In this document: positions 25,731-35,302 of the stretch, in pieces
Numbering within the stretch: the stretch's first letter is position 1
Layout of the letters: each line of letters begins with the position of its first letter
Assembly (NCBI RefSeq): GCF_018130695.1
Contig: NZ_JAFCJX010000003.1
Coordinates: forward strand, 302,185-366,184
Source of the DNA: Bradyrhizobium jicamae
Lineage (GTDB): Bacteria; Pseudomonadota; Alphaproteobacteria; Rhizobiales; Xanthobacteraceae
DNA length: 64,000 nt
Reading direction: 5' to 3'
Made by a program: the position numbers and the translations under genes
Notes under the pieces: generated by a model
The model's database searches: none
Seen by the model: only the letters and a program-made list of their open reading frames with translations
Told to the model about the DNA's origin: nothing

Positions 25731-26041
25731 GGCAACCCTCGTTGGTTACAATGAGCATCCGCAATGATCGGGCTGATCGATTGCCGGTGTGATCAATTGC
25801 GAGGGAGGCTATCGACGGGATTTTTCGAAGTAAAATTGGAAGGAAAAATTCCGCGCATAAGCGAGATTAATGAAATGACGGCCTGCTCTACATTTCGGCA
25901 CGAGGCATAATAAAAGGACAGCACGCCGAAAACTTCAGCCGTTTCATCACGCAAACGGCTTCAGCGCACATCGTCTACACGCGGTTGCGTCGCGTGCGCG
26001 TCAAATGCGCGCACAATATTTTTGCGAGGAACCGATCTCGT
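25731..26041. other. Intergenic region upstream of the importer/Mo-hydroxylase operon
   Basis: These 311 bases have no convincing coding frame. They are less GC-rich than the flanks and contain the direct repeat at 25774-25800, which makes them the likely promoter and control region of the operon. The left part of the next gene, the DOPA-dioxygenase-like protein, ends at 26042. Confidence 0.7.
25774..25800. promoter_or_regulatory. Direct repeat TGATCRATTGC, 16 bases apart, before the importer operon
   Basis: TGATCGATTGC at 25774 and TGATCAATTGC at 25790 differ at one base. A third, inverted partial copy (GCAATGATC at 25761) is next to them. They lie 44-70 bases upstream of the binding-protein start, a normal place for a regulator site. 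The regulator is unknown. Confidence 0.45.
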
Positions 26042-26491
26042 TCAGGGACGCAATGTCGGCGTCGTGTTCGGCGCCGGCGCGTGCTCCATCTCGGACTCTT
26101 CCGGCAGCTTGTCGCCGTGAACGTGGAGCGGCGTACCGATCCAGATCGGGTCAATCAGGTGATCGCGGCGCGGGTTTGTGGTGTTGGGATGGACCAGCAC
26201 ACTCAGGCTGCCGCGGTTGAGCATCAGCCACGGCACGAGTTGCGGAAACACCTCGGTCGCGAACGCAACCTGATACATCGCCTGATCATGCGGCCCGACC
26301 TTGACGTCATGCCAGCGCCCGAGCGTGACCGAGAAGCGCTCGCCGATCCAGTTGCGCAAACGCTCGGCTTCCGCCCGGCTCGTGGCGGGATCGTAGTAGA
26401 TGTGCGCGTGGAAGCTTGCGATTTCGGCCAACGCACGCGGGGCGCCATGAGTCTGCTCGGTCATCGCTTCATTCTCCGTTTCGTTCGTCAT
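26042..26491 (-). CDS. DOPA 4,5-dioxygenase family protein
   Basis: The 149-residue protein resembles the small DOPA 4,5-dioxygenase family, which is usually about 110-130 residues here plus a short tail. FHAHIYYD near residue 28, with paired His residues, [21 protein letters not shown] in the middle and LVHPNTT near residue 100 are characteristic and provide likely metal-binding His. The family cleaves catechol-type substrates in plants and fungi; bacterial members are mostly uncharacterised. The ATG overlaps the methyltransferase stop (ATGA), so the two are co-translated; a second ATG at 26464 is also possible. Confidence 0.85.
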   Translation of the reverse strand: MTNETENEAMTEQTHGAPRALAEIASFHAHIYYDPATSRAEAERLRNWIGERFSVTLGRWHDVKVGPHDQAMYQVAFATEVFPQLVPWLMLNRGSLSVLVHPNTTNPRRDHLIDPIWIGTPLHVHGDKLPEESEMEHAPAPNTTPTLRP

Positions 26492-27108
26492 CGTCGCCGC
26501 AGCACGCTGAACTGGAACGACTGTGTCGTATCCCAGGGCGTGACATGGCGATGCGCTTCATGCGCTATCAATTCAAAACTTTCACCCACGGTCTCGGCGA
26601 GCGAGGCCGGATCATAGCGCCGCACGGGCAGGCCGCTGCACTTCTCCGGCCCGTCGAGCGCGAACGTGCCGATGATGGCATGTCCATCAGCCGTTACGCC
26701 ATCGATCATGCGGTCGAGATAGGCGGTGCGGTCGCGCTCCTCGACCAGGAAATGAAACGCCGCACGGTCGTGCCAGATGTCGAAGGCTTGCGGCGGCTGC
26801 CACGTGGTGGCGTCATCGGCAATCCAGCGCACGGTGTCGCTTGCCGGACCGACCCGAGCTCGCGCGGCTCGAAGCGCGGCCTCCGACAGATCGAGCACCG
26901 TCAGCGCATCAAAGCCATGCTGCAGCAACGCATCGACGAGACGCGACGCACCGCCACCGATGTCGACGATTGCGGCATGCTTGCCCGGCGCAAAGGTCTC
27001 GATCAGCCGCAGCGACGGCTGCGGGTCGGCCTGCGTCCAGCTGACCTCCTGCTCACCCTTGGTGAGGTAGACAGTCTGCCAGTGCGACTGACGGTCGGAA
27101 GCGGTCAT
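26488..27108 (-). CDS. Class I SAM-dependent methyltransferase
   Basis: The 206-residue protein has a Rossmann methyltransferase core: motif [14 protein letters not shown] near residue 48, [11 protein letters not shown] with the acidic residue that binds the SAM ribose, and [10 protein letters not shown] around motif IV. The start at ATG 27108 gives [19 protein letters not shown], a typical opening of this group. Substrate is unknown. It overlaps the DOPA-dioxygenase-like gene and is divergent from the 27266 gene behind a pair of direct repeats. Confidence 0.9.
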   Translation of the reverse strand: MTASDRQSHWQTVYLTKGEQEVSWTQADPQPSLRLIETFAPGKHAAIVDIGGGASRLVDALLQHGFDALTVLDLSEAALRAARARVGPASDTVRWIADDATTWQPPQAFDIWHDRAAFHFLVEERDRTAYLDRMIDGVTADGHAIIGTFALDGPEKCSGLPVRRYDPASLAETVGESFELIAHEAHRHVTPWDTTQSFQFSVLRRR

Positions 27109-27201
27109 GACGGAGCGGCCTGGCTCGGCAAGGGGATGCCTGTGACTTAGGCATGACATCTCCTGCCGTCAACATCGCCACCCGCCGGGCCGGGCCACAA
27201 A

Positions 27202-27225
27202 TGCCGCATTTGATTTGCCGCATTT
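27202..27225. promoter_or_regulatory. Direct repeat TGCCGCATTT x2 in a divergent promoter
   Basis: TGCCGCATTT at 27202 and 27216 are exact copies with a 14-base period, between the methyltransferase start (27108) and the hypothetical gene start (27266). The AT-rich tails resemble promoter DNA. They could be a binding site for an unidentified regulator. Confidence 0.4.
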
Positions 27226-27265
27226 TCAATCTAGCGTAGCAACGGGATCGGATGAGAGCGCTCGG

Positions 27266-27964
27266 ATGGCCGTCTTTGGCTGGACACGCGACAGGAAGCC
27301 TGCGCCGGAACCGGAGGCCGATTTCGGCTTCGCCGGCCTGACCAACCCTGCGGCGCTGCTCGACGCCATCAACAAGGCGGTGCCGCGCTATCTCGCGCTC
27401 GCCGACGACGGCAAGCTGATCCACCCCGCCTGCAAGCGCAAGCCGGCCGATGCGGGCTGCGACCTCCGCACCATCTGGGAGCATACGCGGCTGGAGGCCG
27501 TGCGCTACGTCGCGATGGTGCCGCGCCAGGAGCCGGCGCTGCTGGTCGATCCGTCCCGCCAGGCCGAGATGATCGACGCCTTCCTGCGCCAGCGCCCGCA
27601 CGACAACACCGTCATCGATTTCACGGGCACGGCGATCGAGGATTACGGCATCGCGATCTATGCCGCGCTGAACTGGCTGAACCATTGCGGCGCGCTGGCC
27701 GGTGCCGATCCGCGCAAATTCTCCGGCACGCTGCGCAGCTTCCGCAAGGTCATGGTCGTCGCGCAGCAATGGTGGGCGCTGGAGGGCGCGACCGAGCGCT
27801 GCGCGCAGATGCTGCAGGCCGGCGAGCCGCCGCCGCTGACGCTCTTGCTGCTGTGGGCCGAATGCACCAACCTCGGCAAGGAGATCGCGCTGGCGTCGGC
27901 CCCTGCTTCGTCCGATGGCACCGCGCAATCGGCCCGGGAGCCGGACGAGTTGCCGCGCGGATGA
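27266..27964 (+). CDS. Conserved-looking hypothetical protein
   Basis: The 232-residue protein has no signal peptide or clear membrane segment and belongs to no family I recognise. It is mostly helical in appearance, with segments such as NPAALLDAINKAVPRYLALADDGKL and GIAIYAALNWLNHCGALAG. The ATG at 27266 is preferred to one 51 bases earlier, because the upstream codons overlap the direct repeats. It converges with the triple-GAF GGDEF-EAL gene, with 6 bases between the stops. The strong third-position GC bias supports a real gene. Confidence 0.75.
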   Translation: MAVFGWTRDRKPAPEPEADFGFAGLTNPAALLDAINKAVPRYLALADDGKLIHPACKRKPADAGCDLRTIWEHTRLEAVRYVAMVPRQEPALLVDPSRQAEMIDAFLRQRPHDNTVIDFTGTAIEDYGIAIYAALNWLNHCGALAGADPRKFSGTLRSFRKVMVVAQQWWALEGATERCAQMLQAGEPPPLTLLLLWAECTNLGKEIALASAPASSDGTAQSAREPDELPRG

Positions 27965-27970
27965 CCATCG

Positions 27971-30900
27971 CTAGATCCCGGACTGCGCGACGAGGTGCGC
28001 CGTATCGGCCTCCGGCTGCAGCGGCGGCGCAAGCGCAATCGGCAGCCGCACGAGGTCGACGATATCCTGCGGCGGCACCGGCTTGCTGACCAGATAGCCC
28101 TGCATCTCGTCGCAGGCATGCCGCCTGAGGAATGCCTGCTGCGCGGCGGTCTCGACGCCTTCGGCGACGACGGTCATGCCGAGCGCCTTGCCCATGCTGA
28201 TGATCGCCTGCGCGATTGCCTGGTCCTCCGAATCGTTCGGCAAATCGCGCACGAAGGAGCGGTCGATCTTGATGGTGTCGATCGGGAATTGCTTCATCAG
28301 CGACATCGACGAATAGCCGGTGCCGAAATCGTCGATCGCCAGATGAATGCCGCGGCTCTGGATCGCATCGAGCACGCGCACCGCGCGGGTGACGTTCTGC
28401 ATCACCATGCTCTCGGTGACTTCGAGCTGCAGGAGATGCGGCGGCATGCCGCTGAACGCCAGCGCTTCGTCGATATCCTGCAGCAGGTTCTCGTCGACGA
28501 ACTGGCGCGGCGACAGATTGACCGCCATCGAGATCGGCCGCAGCCCCTGGCGATGCCATTCCATGTTCTGGACACAGGCCTGTCGCAGCACCCAGCGGCC
28601 GATCGGAACAATCAGCCCGGTCTCCTCGGCGAGCGGAATGAACTTTGCCGGCGGCAGCATGCCGGCCTCGGGATGGCACCAGCGCAGCAGCGCCTCGACA
28701 CCGGTGACCTCGCCGCTCGCCAGATCCACCTTGGGCTGGAAATGCAGCATGAACTCGCCGCGGCCGAGCGCGTGGCGCAGGTTGGTTTCCAGCGTCAGCC
28801 GCTCGAGCGACTGCGAGCGGTCCTCGCGGGAGAAGAAGCGGAAGCCGTCCTTGCCGTCGCCCTTGACGATGTACATCGCCATGTCGGCACGGCGCGTCAG
28901 TGTCTGGATGTCCGCGCCGTCGTCCGGATAGATCGCAATCCCGATCGAGGCGGTGGTGTGGCATTCATGGCCACACAGATCGAACGGCGCGGCAATCGTG
29001 CGCCTGAGATCGCGCGCCACGGCCTCGACATCCTCGCGGGTGCCGATGTTCTCCAGGATCACCACGAACTCGTCGCCGCCGAGCCGCGCCACGACGTCAT
29101 GCGCGCGCAGGCTGCGCTTGAGCCGCAGGCCGGTCTCGACCAGCAGCTTGTCGCCGGAATCGTGGCCGAGCGAATCATTGATGATCTTGAAGCGGTCGAG
29201 GTCGATGAACAGCACCGCAAGCCGGCGCCGGTTGCGCTCGGCGGTCCCGATCGCCGCGTGCAGCAGCTGGTTGAAGGTCTCGCGGTTCGGCAGGTGGGTC
29301 AGGCTGTCATGCGAGGCGAGATATTCGATGCGCTCGTCGGCCTCGCGCTTCTCCTCGGCGCGGTCGAAATTCTCCAGCGCGAAGGCGACGTTGTCCGCGA
29401 GCCGCTGCAGCAACTCGGTCAGCTCGGGCGTGAAGGCACCGCGGATATCCGAGAAGAACACCAGGACGCCGAAGGATTCGTCGTTCCTCACCAGCGGCAG
29501 CGCCGCGCCGGCCAGATTTCCGGCGGCCTTGACCAATTGGTAGAAATGACCGGTCGTGGGGAACTCGCTGAGATAGTCGTTGCTGATGCACGCCTTGCGC
29601 GTTCGGAATGCTCTGCCGGTGATGCCGCTGCCTTCCGGCCGATCGGCGCTCTTGGAGAGCTTGACCTTGCTGGCGCGTTCCCGGTCGGGTCCAGCCGCGG
29701 CGACGGTTTCCAGATCGTCGGAATCGGGACGGGCCAGTGCCATGGTGGCCGAGTTGAAATTGCCGCCGAGGACGGCGGCTTCGCAAACCTGCCGGAACAA
29801 CTCTTCGCGCGTCTTGGCGCGCATGATCGCTTCGTTGGTGGCGCCGAGCGCCGCGAACATCCGCGTCAGCCGTTCCTTGTGCGCTTCGGCCACCCGCCGG
29901 TCGGCCGCGCGCTCCAGCGCATCGAGCCCGAACGAGACGTTGTCGGCGAGCCGGCCCATCAGCGTCACCATCTCGTCATCGAGCTGGTCGTCGCCGCCGA
30001 AATAGAAGTAGATGACGCCGACCGCCTTGCCGGCGGAGAACAGCGGGAACACGCCGCAGGCGGTCAGCCCCGCCTTGCGGATCAGCGGCAGCCAGGGTTT
30101 CGAGCGCGGTTCGCTCGCGACGTCGTTGCTGATGCAAGGCTTGCCGGTGCGGAAGACCGTTCCGCCCATGCCCTGCCCCTGCGGAATCGAAGGGTCGGAG
30201 GAGAAGCGGACGCTGGCCGTGATCTCGGGATATTTGCCGGCGTCAGCGGCCAGGCGGAACCAGGACGTATCCGCCTCCGGCGTGAAGATCGCAGCGCCCA
30301 GCAAATTGCCCTGCCCGACCGCAGCGGCGCAGACTTCGCGGAACATCTCGTCGGCGGACTGCGCCCGCATGATGGCTTCGTTGGTCGCGGTCAGTGCGGC
30401 AAACATCCGCGCGATGCGGGCGCGCGCGAGATCCGCGAGATCGCGCGCCTTGTCGCGGTCGAAATTGTCCAGCGCGAACGAGACGTTCTCCGCCATGCGC
30501 TCCAGCAGGCCGACGGTCTCGTCAGTCAAGGCGTTGGGCTGGTCGAGGTAGAACAGCAGCGCGCCGATCGGACGACCGTGGCGCATGATCGGGACTGCGG
30601 CCGCCGAGCGAGCACCGATCTGCAGCGCGGTCGCATGCCAGCGCCTGGTGCGTTCGTCGTTGATGTAGTCGCTGCTGACGATCGGACGGCCGGTGCGGAA
30701 TGCCGTCGGCGCCAGGCCCTGCCCGTCCTCGGAATTCGGATCGACCGAGCTGGTGCGCCCCTTCAGTGCGGCGACGCCGACACCGGCGCCGGCAACGCAA
30801 ACCAGCCGCCCCTCGTCATTGGCGAGCAGCACGCCGGTGCCGAGGAATTTGCCGCCGAACACCGCGGCATCGCACACCCGCTGAAACAGCTCGTCGTCGG

Positions 30901-30976
30901 AGGAGGCGCGCAGGATGGCCTCGTTCGTGGCGCTGAGCGCCGCGAACATCCGCGCCATGCTGGTCTGCACTAACAT
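27971..30976 (-). CDS. Triple-GAF GGDEF-EAL c-di-GMP protein
   Basis: This 1001-residue soluble protein starts with three GAF units, each about 182 residues and each opened by the same helix, ARMFAAL-x-ATNEAI (near residues 7, 188 and 371), followed by a conserved VC-x-AAV-x-GG. Then come a GGDEF domain (RLGGDEF near residue 631, with an RAHD inhibitory site five residues before) and an EAL domain (EALLRW near residue 761; [21 protein letters not shown] and EGVET all present). All catalytic residues look intact, so it could make and degrade c-di-GMP under control of small ligands. The GGGGGAT site before ATG 30976 supports this start. Confidence 0.94.
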   Translation of the reverse strand: MLVQTSMARMFAALSATNEAILRASSDDELFQRVCDAAVFGGKFLGTGVLLANDEGRLVCVAGAGVGVAALKGRTSSVDPNSEDGQGLAPTAFRTGRPIVSSDYINDERTRRWHATALQIGARSAAAVPIMRHGRPIGALLFYLDQPNALTDETVGLLERMAENVSFALDNFDRDKARDLADLARARIARMFAALTATNEAIMRAQSADEMFREVCAAAVGQGNLLGAAIFTPEADTSWFRLAADAGKYPEITASVRFSSDPSIPQGQGMGGTVFRTGKPCISNDVASEPRSKPWLPLIRKAGLTACGVFPLFSAGKAVGVIYFYFGGDDQLDDEMVTLMGRLADNVSFGLDALERAADRRVAEAHKERLTRMFAALGATNEAIMRAKTREELFRQVCEAAVLGGNFNSATMALARPDSDDLETVAAAGPDRERASKVKLSKSADRPEGSGITGRAFRTRKACISNDYLSEFPTTGHFYQLVKAAGNLAGAALPLVRNDESFGVLVFFSDIRGAFTPELTELLQRLADNVAFALENFDRAEEKREADERIEYLASHDSLTHLPNRETFNQLLHAAIGTAERNRRRLAVLFIDLDRFKIINDSLGHDSGDKLLVETGLRLKRSLRAHDVVARLGGDEFVVILENIGTREDVEAVARDLRRTIAAPFDLCGHECHTTASIGIAIYPDDGADIQTLTRRADMAMYIVKGDGKDGFRFFSREDRSQSLERLTLETNLRHALGRGEFMLHFQPKVDLASGEVTGVEALLRWCHPEAGMLPPAKFIPLAEETGLIVPIGRWVLRQACVQNMEWHRQGLRPISMAVNLSPRQFVDENLLQDIDEALAFSGMPPHLLQLEVTESMVMQNVTRAVRVLDAIQSRGIHLAIDDFGTGYSSMSLMKQFPIDTIKIDRSFVRDLPNDSEDQAIAQAIISMGKALGMTVVAEGVETAAQQAFLRRHACDEMQGYLVSKPVPPQDIVDLVRLPIALAPPLQPEADTAHLVAQSGI

Positions 30977-31114
30977 CGATCCCCCAACCGACAATTCTTG
31001 CCGTCAGACAGCCTGCGAAATTCGCCTGAAGCGGGAGTTATCATTCGCGGTAAATGGGTGGTGAATCCCGCGAGAGAAGAACACACGTTTAAGAGTTTAC
31101 CGAGGCGCGCGGCG

Positions 31115-32794
31115 TCAGGCCGCCCGCACGCCGGCGAGGAAGGTCGAGACCTCCTTCTGCAGCGACTGCAGCTTGCCGGTCAGCCGGCCGCTCGACTGCA
31201 GCACCCTCTCGGCGACGCCGCCGGTCTCCGCAGTCGCCGCGGTGACACCGGTGATGTTGTGCGAGACCTGGTTGGTGCCGGAGGCCGCCTCCTGCACGCT
31301 GAAGGCGATCGCCTTGGTCGCCGCCCCCTGCTCCTCGACGGCGGCGGCGATCGAGGAGGAGATCTCGTTGACCTCCATGATGGTCGCGCGGATGCCCTGG
31401 ATGTTGCCGACCACCTGCTGGGTCTCGGCCTGGATCGCCGAGATCTGCGCGCTGATCTCATCGGTCGCCTTCGCCGTCTGGCTCGCCAGCGACTTCACCT
31501 CGCTTGCGACCACGGCAAAGCCCTTGCCGGCCTCGCCGGCGCGCGCCGCCTCGATGGTGGCGTTGAGCGCCAGCAGATTGGTCTGCGAGGCGATCTGGTT
31601 GATCAGGTCGATCACCTCGCCGATCTTGTGCGCGGCGGCGGCAAGCCCCTCGACGGTCTGGTTGGTGCGCTGGCCGTCGGCGGCGGCCTTGTCGGCGACC
31701 TGAGCTGCCTGCGCCACGCGCTGGCTGATCTCGGTGATCGCGCTCGACAGCTGCTCGGCGGACGAGGCAACCGTCTGCACGTTGGCCGACGCCTGCTGGC
31801 AGGCATCCTCGACGATCCTGGAGCGGCGGCTGGCCTCGCCCGCCGTCTGCGACATGCTCTGCGCCGCGTCCTGCATCTGGCGGGCATCGCCGATCACGTC
31901 GCTGACCACGGCCTCGATGCTGGCCTCGAACTTGGAGGCGAGCTCGAACATCGCCTTGCGCTTCTCGGCATCGGCCTGCTGCTTCAGCTCGCTCTGCTCG
32001 GCATGCATCTGCGCGATCGCGGCCGCATTGTCCTTGAACACGGCCAGCGCGCGCGCGAGCGCGCCGACCTCGTCCTTGCGCGCCGTGTATGGCACCTCGA
32101 AGGCCCCGTCGCCGGCGGCGAGCCGCTCGGTCAATCCGGTCACCTTCGCCAACGGCTTGGTCACGCTGCGGCCGATGAAGAAGGCGCAGACCAGCACCAC
32201 CGCGAACACGATCAGCGACAGCACGCCGAACATCATCGCGGTCTGCTTGAACACGGCGTCGACGTCGTCGAGATAGATGCCGGTGCCGATGATCCAGCCC
32301 CACGGCGCAAAGCCCTTCACATAGGAAATCTTCGGCACCGGCTGCTCGAAGCCGGGCTTCGGCCAGAGATAGCTGTAGAAGCCCGCGCCTTGCGCCTTGA
32401 CCACGTCGACGAAGCCCTGGAACAGGCGGTTGCCGGTCGGGTCCTTCATCTCGCCGAGCTCCTTGCCGTCGAGCTCGGGCTTGATCGGATGCATGACCAT
32501 CTTCGGGGTCATGTCGTTGATCCAGAAATATTCGGCCTTGTCGTAGCGCAGCCCCTTGATCTCGGCGAGCGCTGCGGCCTGGGCCTGCTCGCGGGTCAGC
32601 TTGCCGTCGGCCTCCTGCTTCTGGAAATGGGTCAGGATGCCGTAGCCGAGATCGACCATCTGCTGCGTCTTGGCCTGGCGGTCCGCCATCATCTGGCCGC
32701 GCATGGTCGACAGCGCGATCGGGCCGATCACGATCATACCGGTCAGGCTGAGCACGATGATGAGGATGAGCTTGAAGCTGATGCGGGAGAACAT
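31115..32794 (-). CDS. Methyl-accepting chemotaxis protein with a Cache sensor
   Basis: The 559-residue receptor has an N-terminal transmembrane helix (LILIIVLSLTGMIVIGPIAL), a periplasmic single Cache domain (YFWINDMTPKMVMHPIKPELDG ... GWIIGTGIYLDDVD), a second helix near residue 195, a HAMP domain, and a cytoplasmic signalling domain with the conserved hairpin tip LLALNATIEAARAGEAGKGFAVVA. It should sense a small molecule in the periplasm and signal to CheA/CheW. No che genes are adjacent. It lies between two groups of c-di-GMP genes, so taxis and c-di-GMP may be linked here; this is positional inference. Confidence 0.95.
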   Translation of the reverse strand: MFSRISFKLILIIVLSLTGMIVIGPIALSTMRGQMMADRQAKTQQMVDLGYGILTHFQKQEADGKLTREQAQAAALAEIKGLRYDKAEYFWINDMTPKMVMHPIKPELDGKELGEMKDPTGNRLFQGFVDVVKAQGAGFYSYLWPKPGFEQPVPKISYVKGFAPWGWIIGTGIYLDDVDAVFKQTAMMFGVLSLIVFAVVLVCAFFIGRSVTKPLAKVTGLTERLAAGDGAFEVPYTARKDEVGALARALAVFKDNAAAIAQMHAEQSELKQQADAEKRKAMFELASKFEASIEAVVSDVIGDARQMQDAAQSMSQTAGEASRRSRIVEDACQQASANVQTVASSAEQLSSAITEISQRVAQAAQVADKAAADGQRTNQTVEGLAAAAHKIGEVIDLINQIASQTNLLALNATIEAARAGEAGKGFAVVASEVKSLASQTAKATDEISAQISAIQAETQQVVGNIQGIRATIMEVNEISSSIAAAVEEQGAATKAIAFSVQEAASGTNQVSHNITGVTAATAETGGVAERVLQSSGRLTGKLQSLQKEVSTFLAGVRAA

Positions 32795-32892
32795 CGATCG
32801 GTCCTGAAATGGGCGCTGAGAATTGACCGTTTCAATCTAGACGCATTGCGTTAGCGAAGATTTAAGCAATTCGGTTCCGCCGTCGGCACGAG

Positions 32893-33204
32893 TTAGACGA
32901 TCGTCTCGTCCCGTGCGGCGCGCGCCTTCTTGCCGCGCTTCAGGAAGGTGACCCCGATCTGGTCGCCATGGACCCAGGCGAGCTTGCAGCGGCGGTAGGC
33001 GAGGCCGACCGAGGACAGCACCAGGAAAAACTCCTTCAGCTGCAGCCCCTCGATCGAGGAGCCGACTGTCAGCTTGGCGCCCTCCTCGGAAACGTCCTCC
33101 ATGGTGCATTCACGACGCCAGGTGCCGTCGATCGCCATCAACTGCGTCGGCACCGGATGCTCGAAGCGGATGCGGGGCGAGGTGCGCCGTTCGCTGGTGC
33201 TCAT
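32893..33204 (-). CDS. Small PilZ-domain protein
   Basis: The 103-residue protein is a single PilZ domain: an RRTSPR-type N-terminal arginine motif followed, about 30 residues later, by a DVSEEGAKL (D/N-x-S-x-x-G) motif. Both are the c-di-GMP contacts of PilZ domains. It follows the longer PilZ protein with a 2-base gap, so the two are co-transcribed. As the smallest form, it probably acts as a c-di-GMP-responsive adaptor. Confidence 0.9.
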   Translation of the reverse strand: MSTSERRTSPRIRFEHPVPTQLMAIDGTWRRECTMEDVSEEGAKLTVGSSIEGLQLKEFFLVLSSVGLAYRRCKLAWVHGDQIGVTFLKRGKKARAARDETIV

Positions 33205-33206
33205 GC

Positions 33207-33863
33207 TCAGGCGCTCGCTGCAACCGCGTCGGCGTCCGCCGGCGGCACGTCGCGGCTCTTGCGCATGATCATCCGCATCAGCTCGTTCTGCCTGTAGGTC
33301 TCGACGAATTTCACCGCGAAGCCGTTCGGCAGATGGCGGACCACGCGGCCGATGCAGGCGCCGACGCCCAGGGGCATGCCGACCGGCGGCTGCACCTCGG
33401 CGGAGACGGCGACGCCGGACTGCGAGACATCGATGATGAAGCAGCCATGCAGGCTGCCGTCGGCCAATGTCAGCGTGGTGTGCGGCGCCGTGGGAATGAA
33501 ACGCGTATGGTCACGCGCATCGAGAACGCTCGGGTCCTTCTGCTTCTTCTCGATCCAGGTCAGCTTGTCGGCAAAGCGCTCGCGCTCGGGGCGCGTCATC
33601 TCGAGCTCGAGCAGGAAGCTGCCGCTCATGGTGTCGCTGATCGCGCCCTCGAACCTGCCGAACTCCTCGAAATACGAGACCAGCCGGTCGCCGACCTTGC
33701 CGACCACGGGCACGTCGACGATCATGCGGAACGGCGACACCCGCGTGGTCCGGCAGGCGAAGGTGCGCAGCTTGCCCTGCGGATCGTACCAGTTCGGCAA
33801 GGTGTAGTTGCCGTCGACGGTGACGTTGACGGCGCGCTGCTTGAGGAACCTTTCAACGGACAC
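33207..33863 (-). CDS. PilZ-domain protein with N-terminal extension
   Basis: The 218-residue protein has an N-terminal region (FACRTTRVSPFRMIVDVPVVGKVGDRL) that looks like a first, degenerate PilZ-like fold, and a second domain with HTRFIPTAP and IIDVSQSGVAVSAE, which has the D-x-S-x-x-G motif but a weaker arginine motif. It ends with an Ala-rich tail. The pair of PilZ genes next to a chemoreceptor and a GGDEF-EAL protein suggests receptors for c-di-GMP in motility or polysaccharide control. The targets are unknown. Confidence 0.8.
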   Translation of the reverse strand: MSVERFLKQRAVNVTVDGNYTLPNWYDPQGKLRTFACRTTRVSPFRMIVDVPVVGKVGDRLVSYFEEFGRFEGAISDTMSGSFLLELEMTRPERERFADKLTWIEKKQKDPSVLDARDHTRFIPTAPHTTLTLADGSLHGCFIIDVSQSGVAVSAEVQPPVGMPLGVGACIGRVVRHLPNGFAVKFVETYRQNELMRMIMRKSRDVPPADADAVAASA

Positions 33864-34255
33864 GACGAGTCCTCGCTTGACGCGATACGGTGCGGTAAGG
33901 ATTCGGGTGGACTGACTTTCCTAGGCGCCCGACACCGGGATCGCCCGTCGCATCGCGATGCAAGCGGCATGCGGCTCGTCGCGTTGCGGGACGCACCCGC
34001 GCGCAAAGCGAGTACGGTTGTACCGCTAATATGCTAAGGAAAGCTAAAACCCGGCTGTGGGTTTCCGGGTCGCGGATGCTAGTGCGGCAACCCTTACGTC
34101 CAGGTTTATTTTTCAAACCGCACAACCACGAGGCGTCGACGGTCGCGGTTTCGCCGGCCGCGACCCACGTCTGCAGGAATGATGGCTGAAATGGCCGGCG
34201 CGGCCGGCCTATAATCGGTTGGCGCCCTTCCTCGAGTCCTGATTGGATCATCCTG
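33864..34255. other. Divergent intergenic region, no gene seen
   Basis: These 392 bases separate the PilZ gene (minus) from the enoyl-CoA hydratase gene (plus). No frame shows coding character. A short inverted repeat ACCCGG/CCGGGT (34049-34070) sits in an A/T-richer stretch. Promoters for both sides are expected here, but I cannot name specific elements. Confidence 0.5.
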
Positions 34256-35077
34256 ATGCTCAACGTCCCCAAAACCGGCGAAACCTCCTACGCCGACGGC
34301 AAGATCCTGCAGGGCATCGTCGATGGCGTCGGTGTCGTCACTTTCAACAATCCCGACAAGCGTAACGCGATGTCGCTGGAGATGTGGGAGGGCTTTGGCC
34401 AGGCGCTGACCGCGCTGCGCGACGATCCCGCCGTTCGCGTCGTGATCCTGGTCGGCGCCGGCGACAAGGCGTTCGTCTCGGGCGCCGATATCAGCCAGTT
34501 CGAGAAGACGCGCCATAACGCCGAAGCTTCCGAGGAATATTCGAAGCGCAGCGCCGCCCAGCGTGCGCTGCTCGCCGACTATCCGAAGCCGACGATCGCC
34601 TGCATCCGCGGCTTCTGCCTCGGCGGCGGCATGCAGGTCGCGATGCTCGCCGACATCCGCATTGCCGGCTCTGGCAGCCAGTTCGGCATTCCCGCCGCCA
34701 AGCTCGGCATCGCCTATGGCTATGACGGGCTGCGCCATCTGGTCTCGCTGGTCGGGCCGTCCTGGGCACGGCTGATCATGTACACGGGGATGCGGATCAA
34801 CTCCGCGGAAGCGCAGCGGATCGGCCTGGTCGACCGCGTGCTCGATGATGCCGAGGTCTGGGATGCGACACTGGAGATCGCGCGCACCATCTCCGGCAAC
34901 GCGCCACTCGCGATCAAGGCCGCCAAGATCACCATCGCCCAGGTGCTGAAGGACCCCGCCGAGCGCGACATGGCCGCGATCAAGCAGATCGGCATCGACT
35001 GCATGGACAGCGAAGATTTTCGCGAGGGCCGCACCGCGTTCATGGAAAAGCGCAAGCCGCAGTTCAGGGGAAGGTAG
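34256..35077 (+). CDS. Enoyl-CoA hydratase/isomerase family protein
   Basis: The 273-residue protein is a crotonase-fold enzyme: VVTFNNPDKRNAMSLEMWEG near residue 24, the oxyanion-hole segments SGADISQFE (near residue 78) and IRGFCLGGGMQVAMLADIRIAG (near residue 118), and FGIPAAKLGIAYGYDG. The usual C-terminal ...EDFREGRTAFMEKRKPQFRG is complete. It would hydrate or isomerise an enoyl-CoA in fatty- or aromatic-acid breakdown. It stands alone, with a repeat element after its stop. Confidence 0.94.
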   Translation: MLNVPKTGETSYADGKILQGIVDGVGVVTFNNPDKRNAMSLEMWEGFGQALTALRDDPAVRVVILVGAGDKAFVSGADISQFEKTRHNAEASEEYSKRSAAQRALLADYPKPTIACIRGFCLGGGMQVAMLADIRIAGSGSQFGIPAAKLGIAYGYDGLRHLVSLVGPSWARLIMYTGMRINSAEAQRIGLVDRVLDDAEVWDATLEIARTISGNAPLAIKAAKITIAQVLKDPAERDMAAIKQIGIDCMDSEDFREGRTAFMEKRKPQFRGR

Positions 35078-35129
35078 ATTCTCTCCATCGTCGTCCTGGC
35101 GAAAGCCAGGGGTGGACTCTGCCCAGCCC

Positions 35130-35260
35130 TCGGTGTCATCACCCGCGCATGCGGGTGATCCAGTATTCCAGAGGCAGCTGTGATTGAACCGATGGGTCCC
35201 GGCGTACTGGGTCGCCCGGTCCTTGTGCGCAATTGCGCACAGGCCGGGCGATGACACCGA
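35130..35260. repeat. Mosaic palindromic repeat (two hairpins), copy 1
   Basis: This element of about 130 bases has two hairpins: one of TCATCACCCGC/GCGGGTGAT type and one around GTGCGCAATTGCGCAC with flanking CGCCCGG/CCGGGCG, and is bounded by CGGTGTCATC and GATGACACCG. The same element lies in the opposite orientation at 49107-49232, with clear base similarity along its whole length. Both copies sit between convergent genes. Confidence 0.85.
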
Positions 35261-35302
35261 GGATGAGGATACAGCTTCGCATTCTCGCGGCATGATCTGC
35301 CC

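Noticed and set aside
25983..26026. Hairpin-like GTGCGCG/CGCGCAC with a nearby TTTTT, considered as a terminator
   Set aside because: The T-run is on the plus strand, while both flanking genes are transcribed on the minus strand, so it does not terminate either.
27995..30973. A long open frame opposite the triple-GAF gene
   Set aside because: It mirrors the real gene on the minus strand, has no recognisable domain and has a skewed composition.
30998..32854. A long open frame opposite the chemoreceptor gene
   Set aside because: Antisense of a complete methyl-accepting chemotaxis protein; its leucine/arginine-rich repeats are a composition effect.
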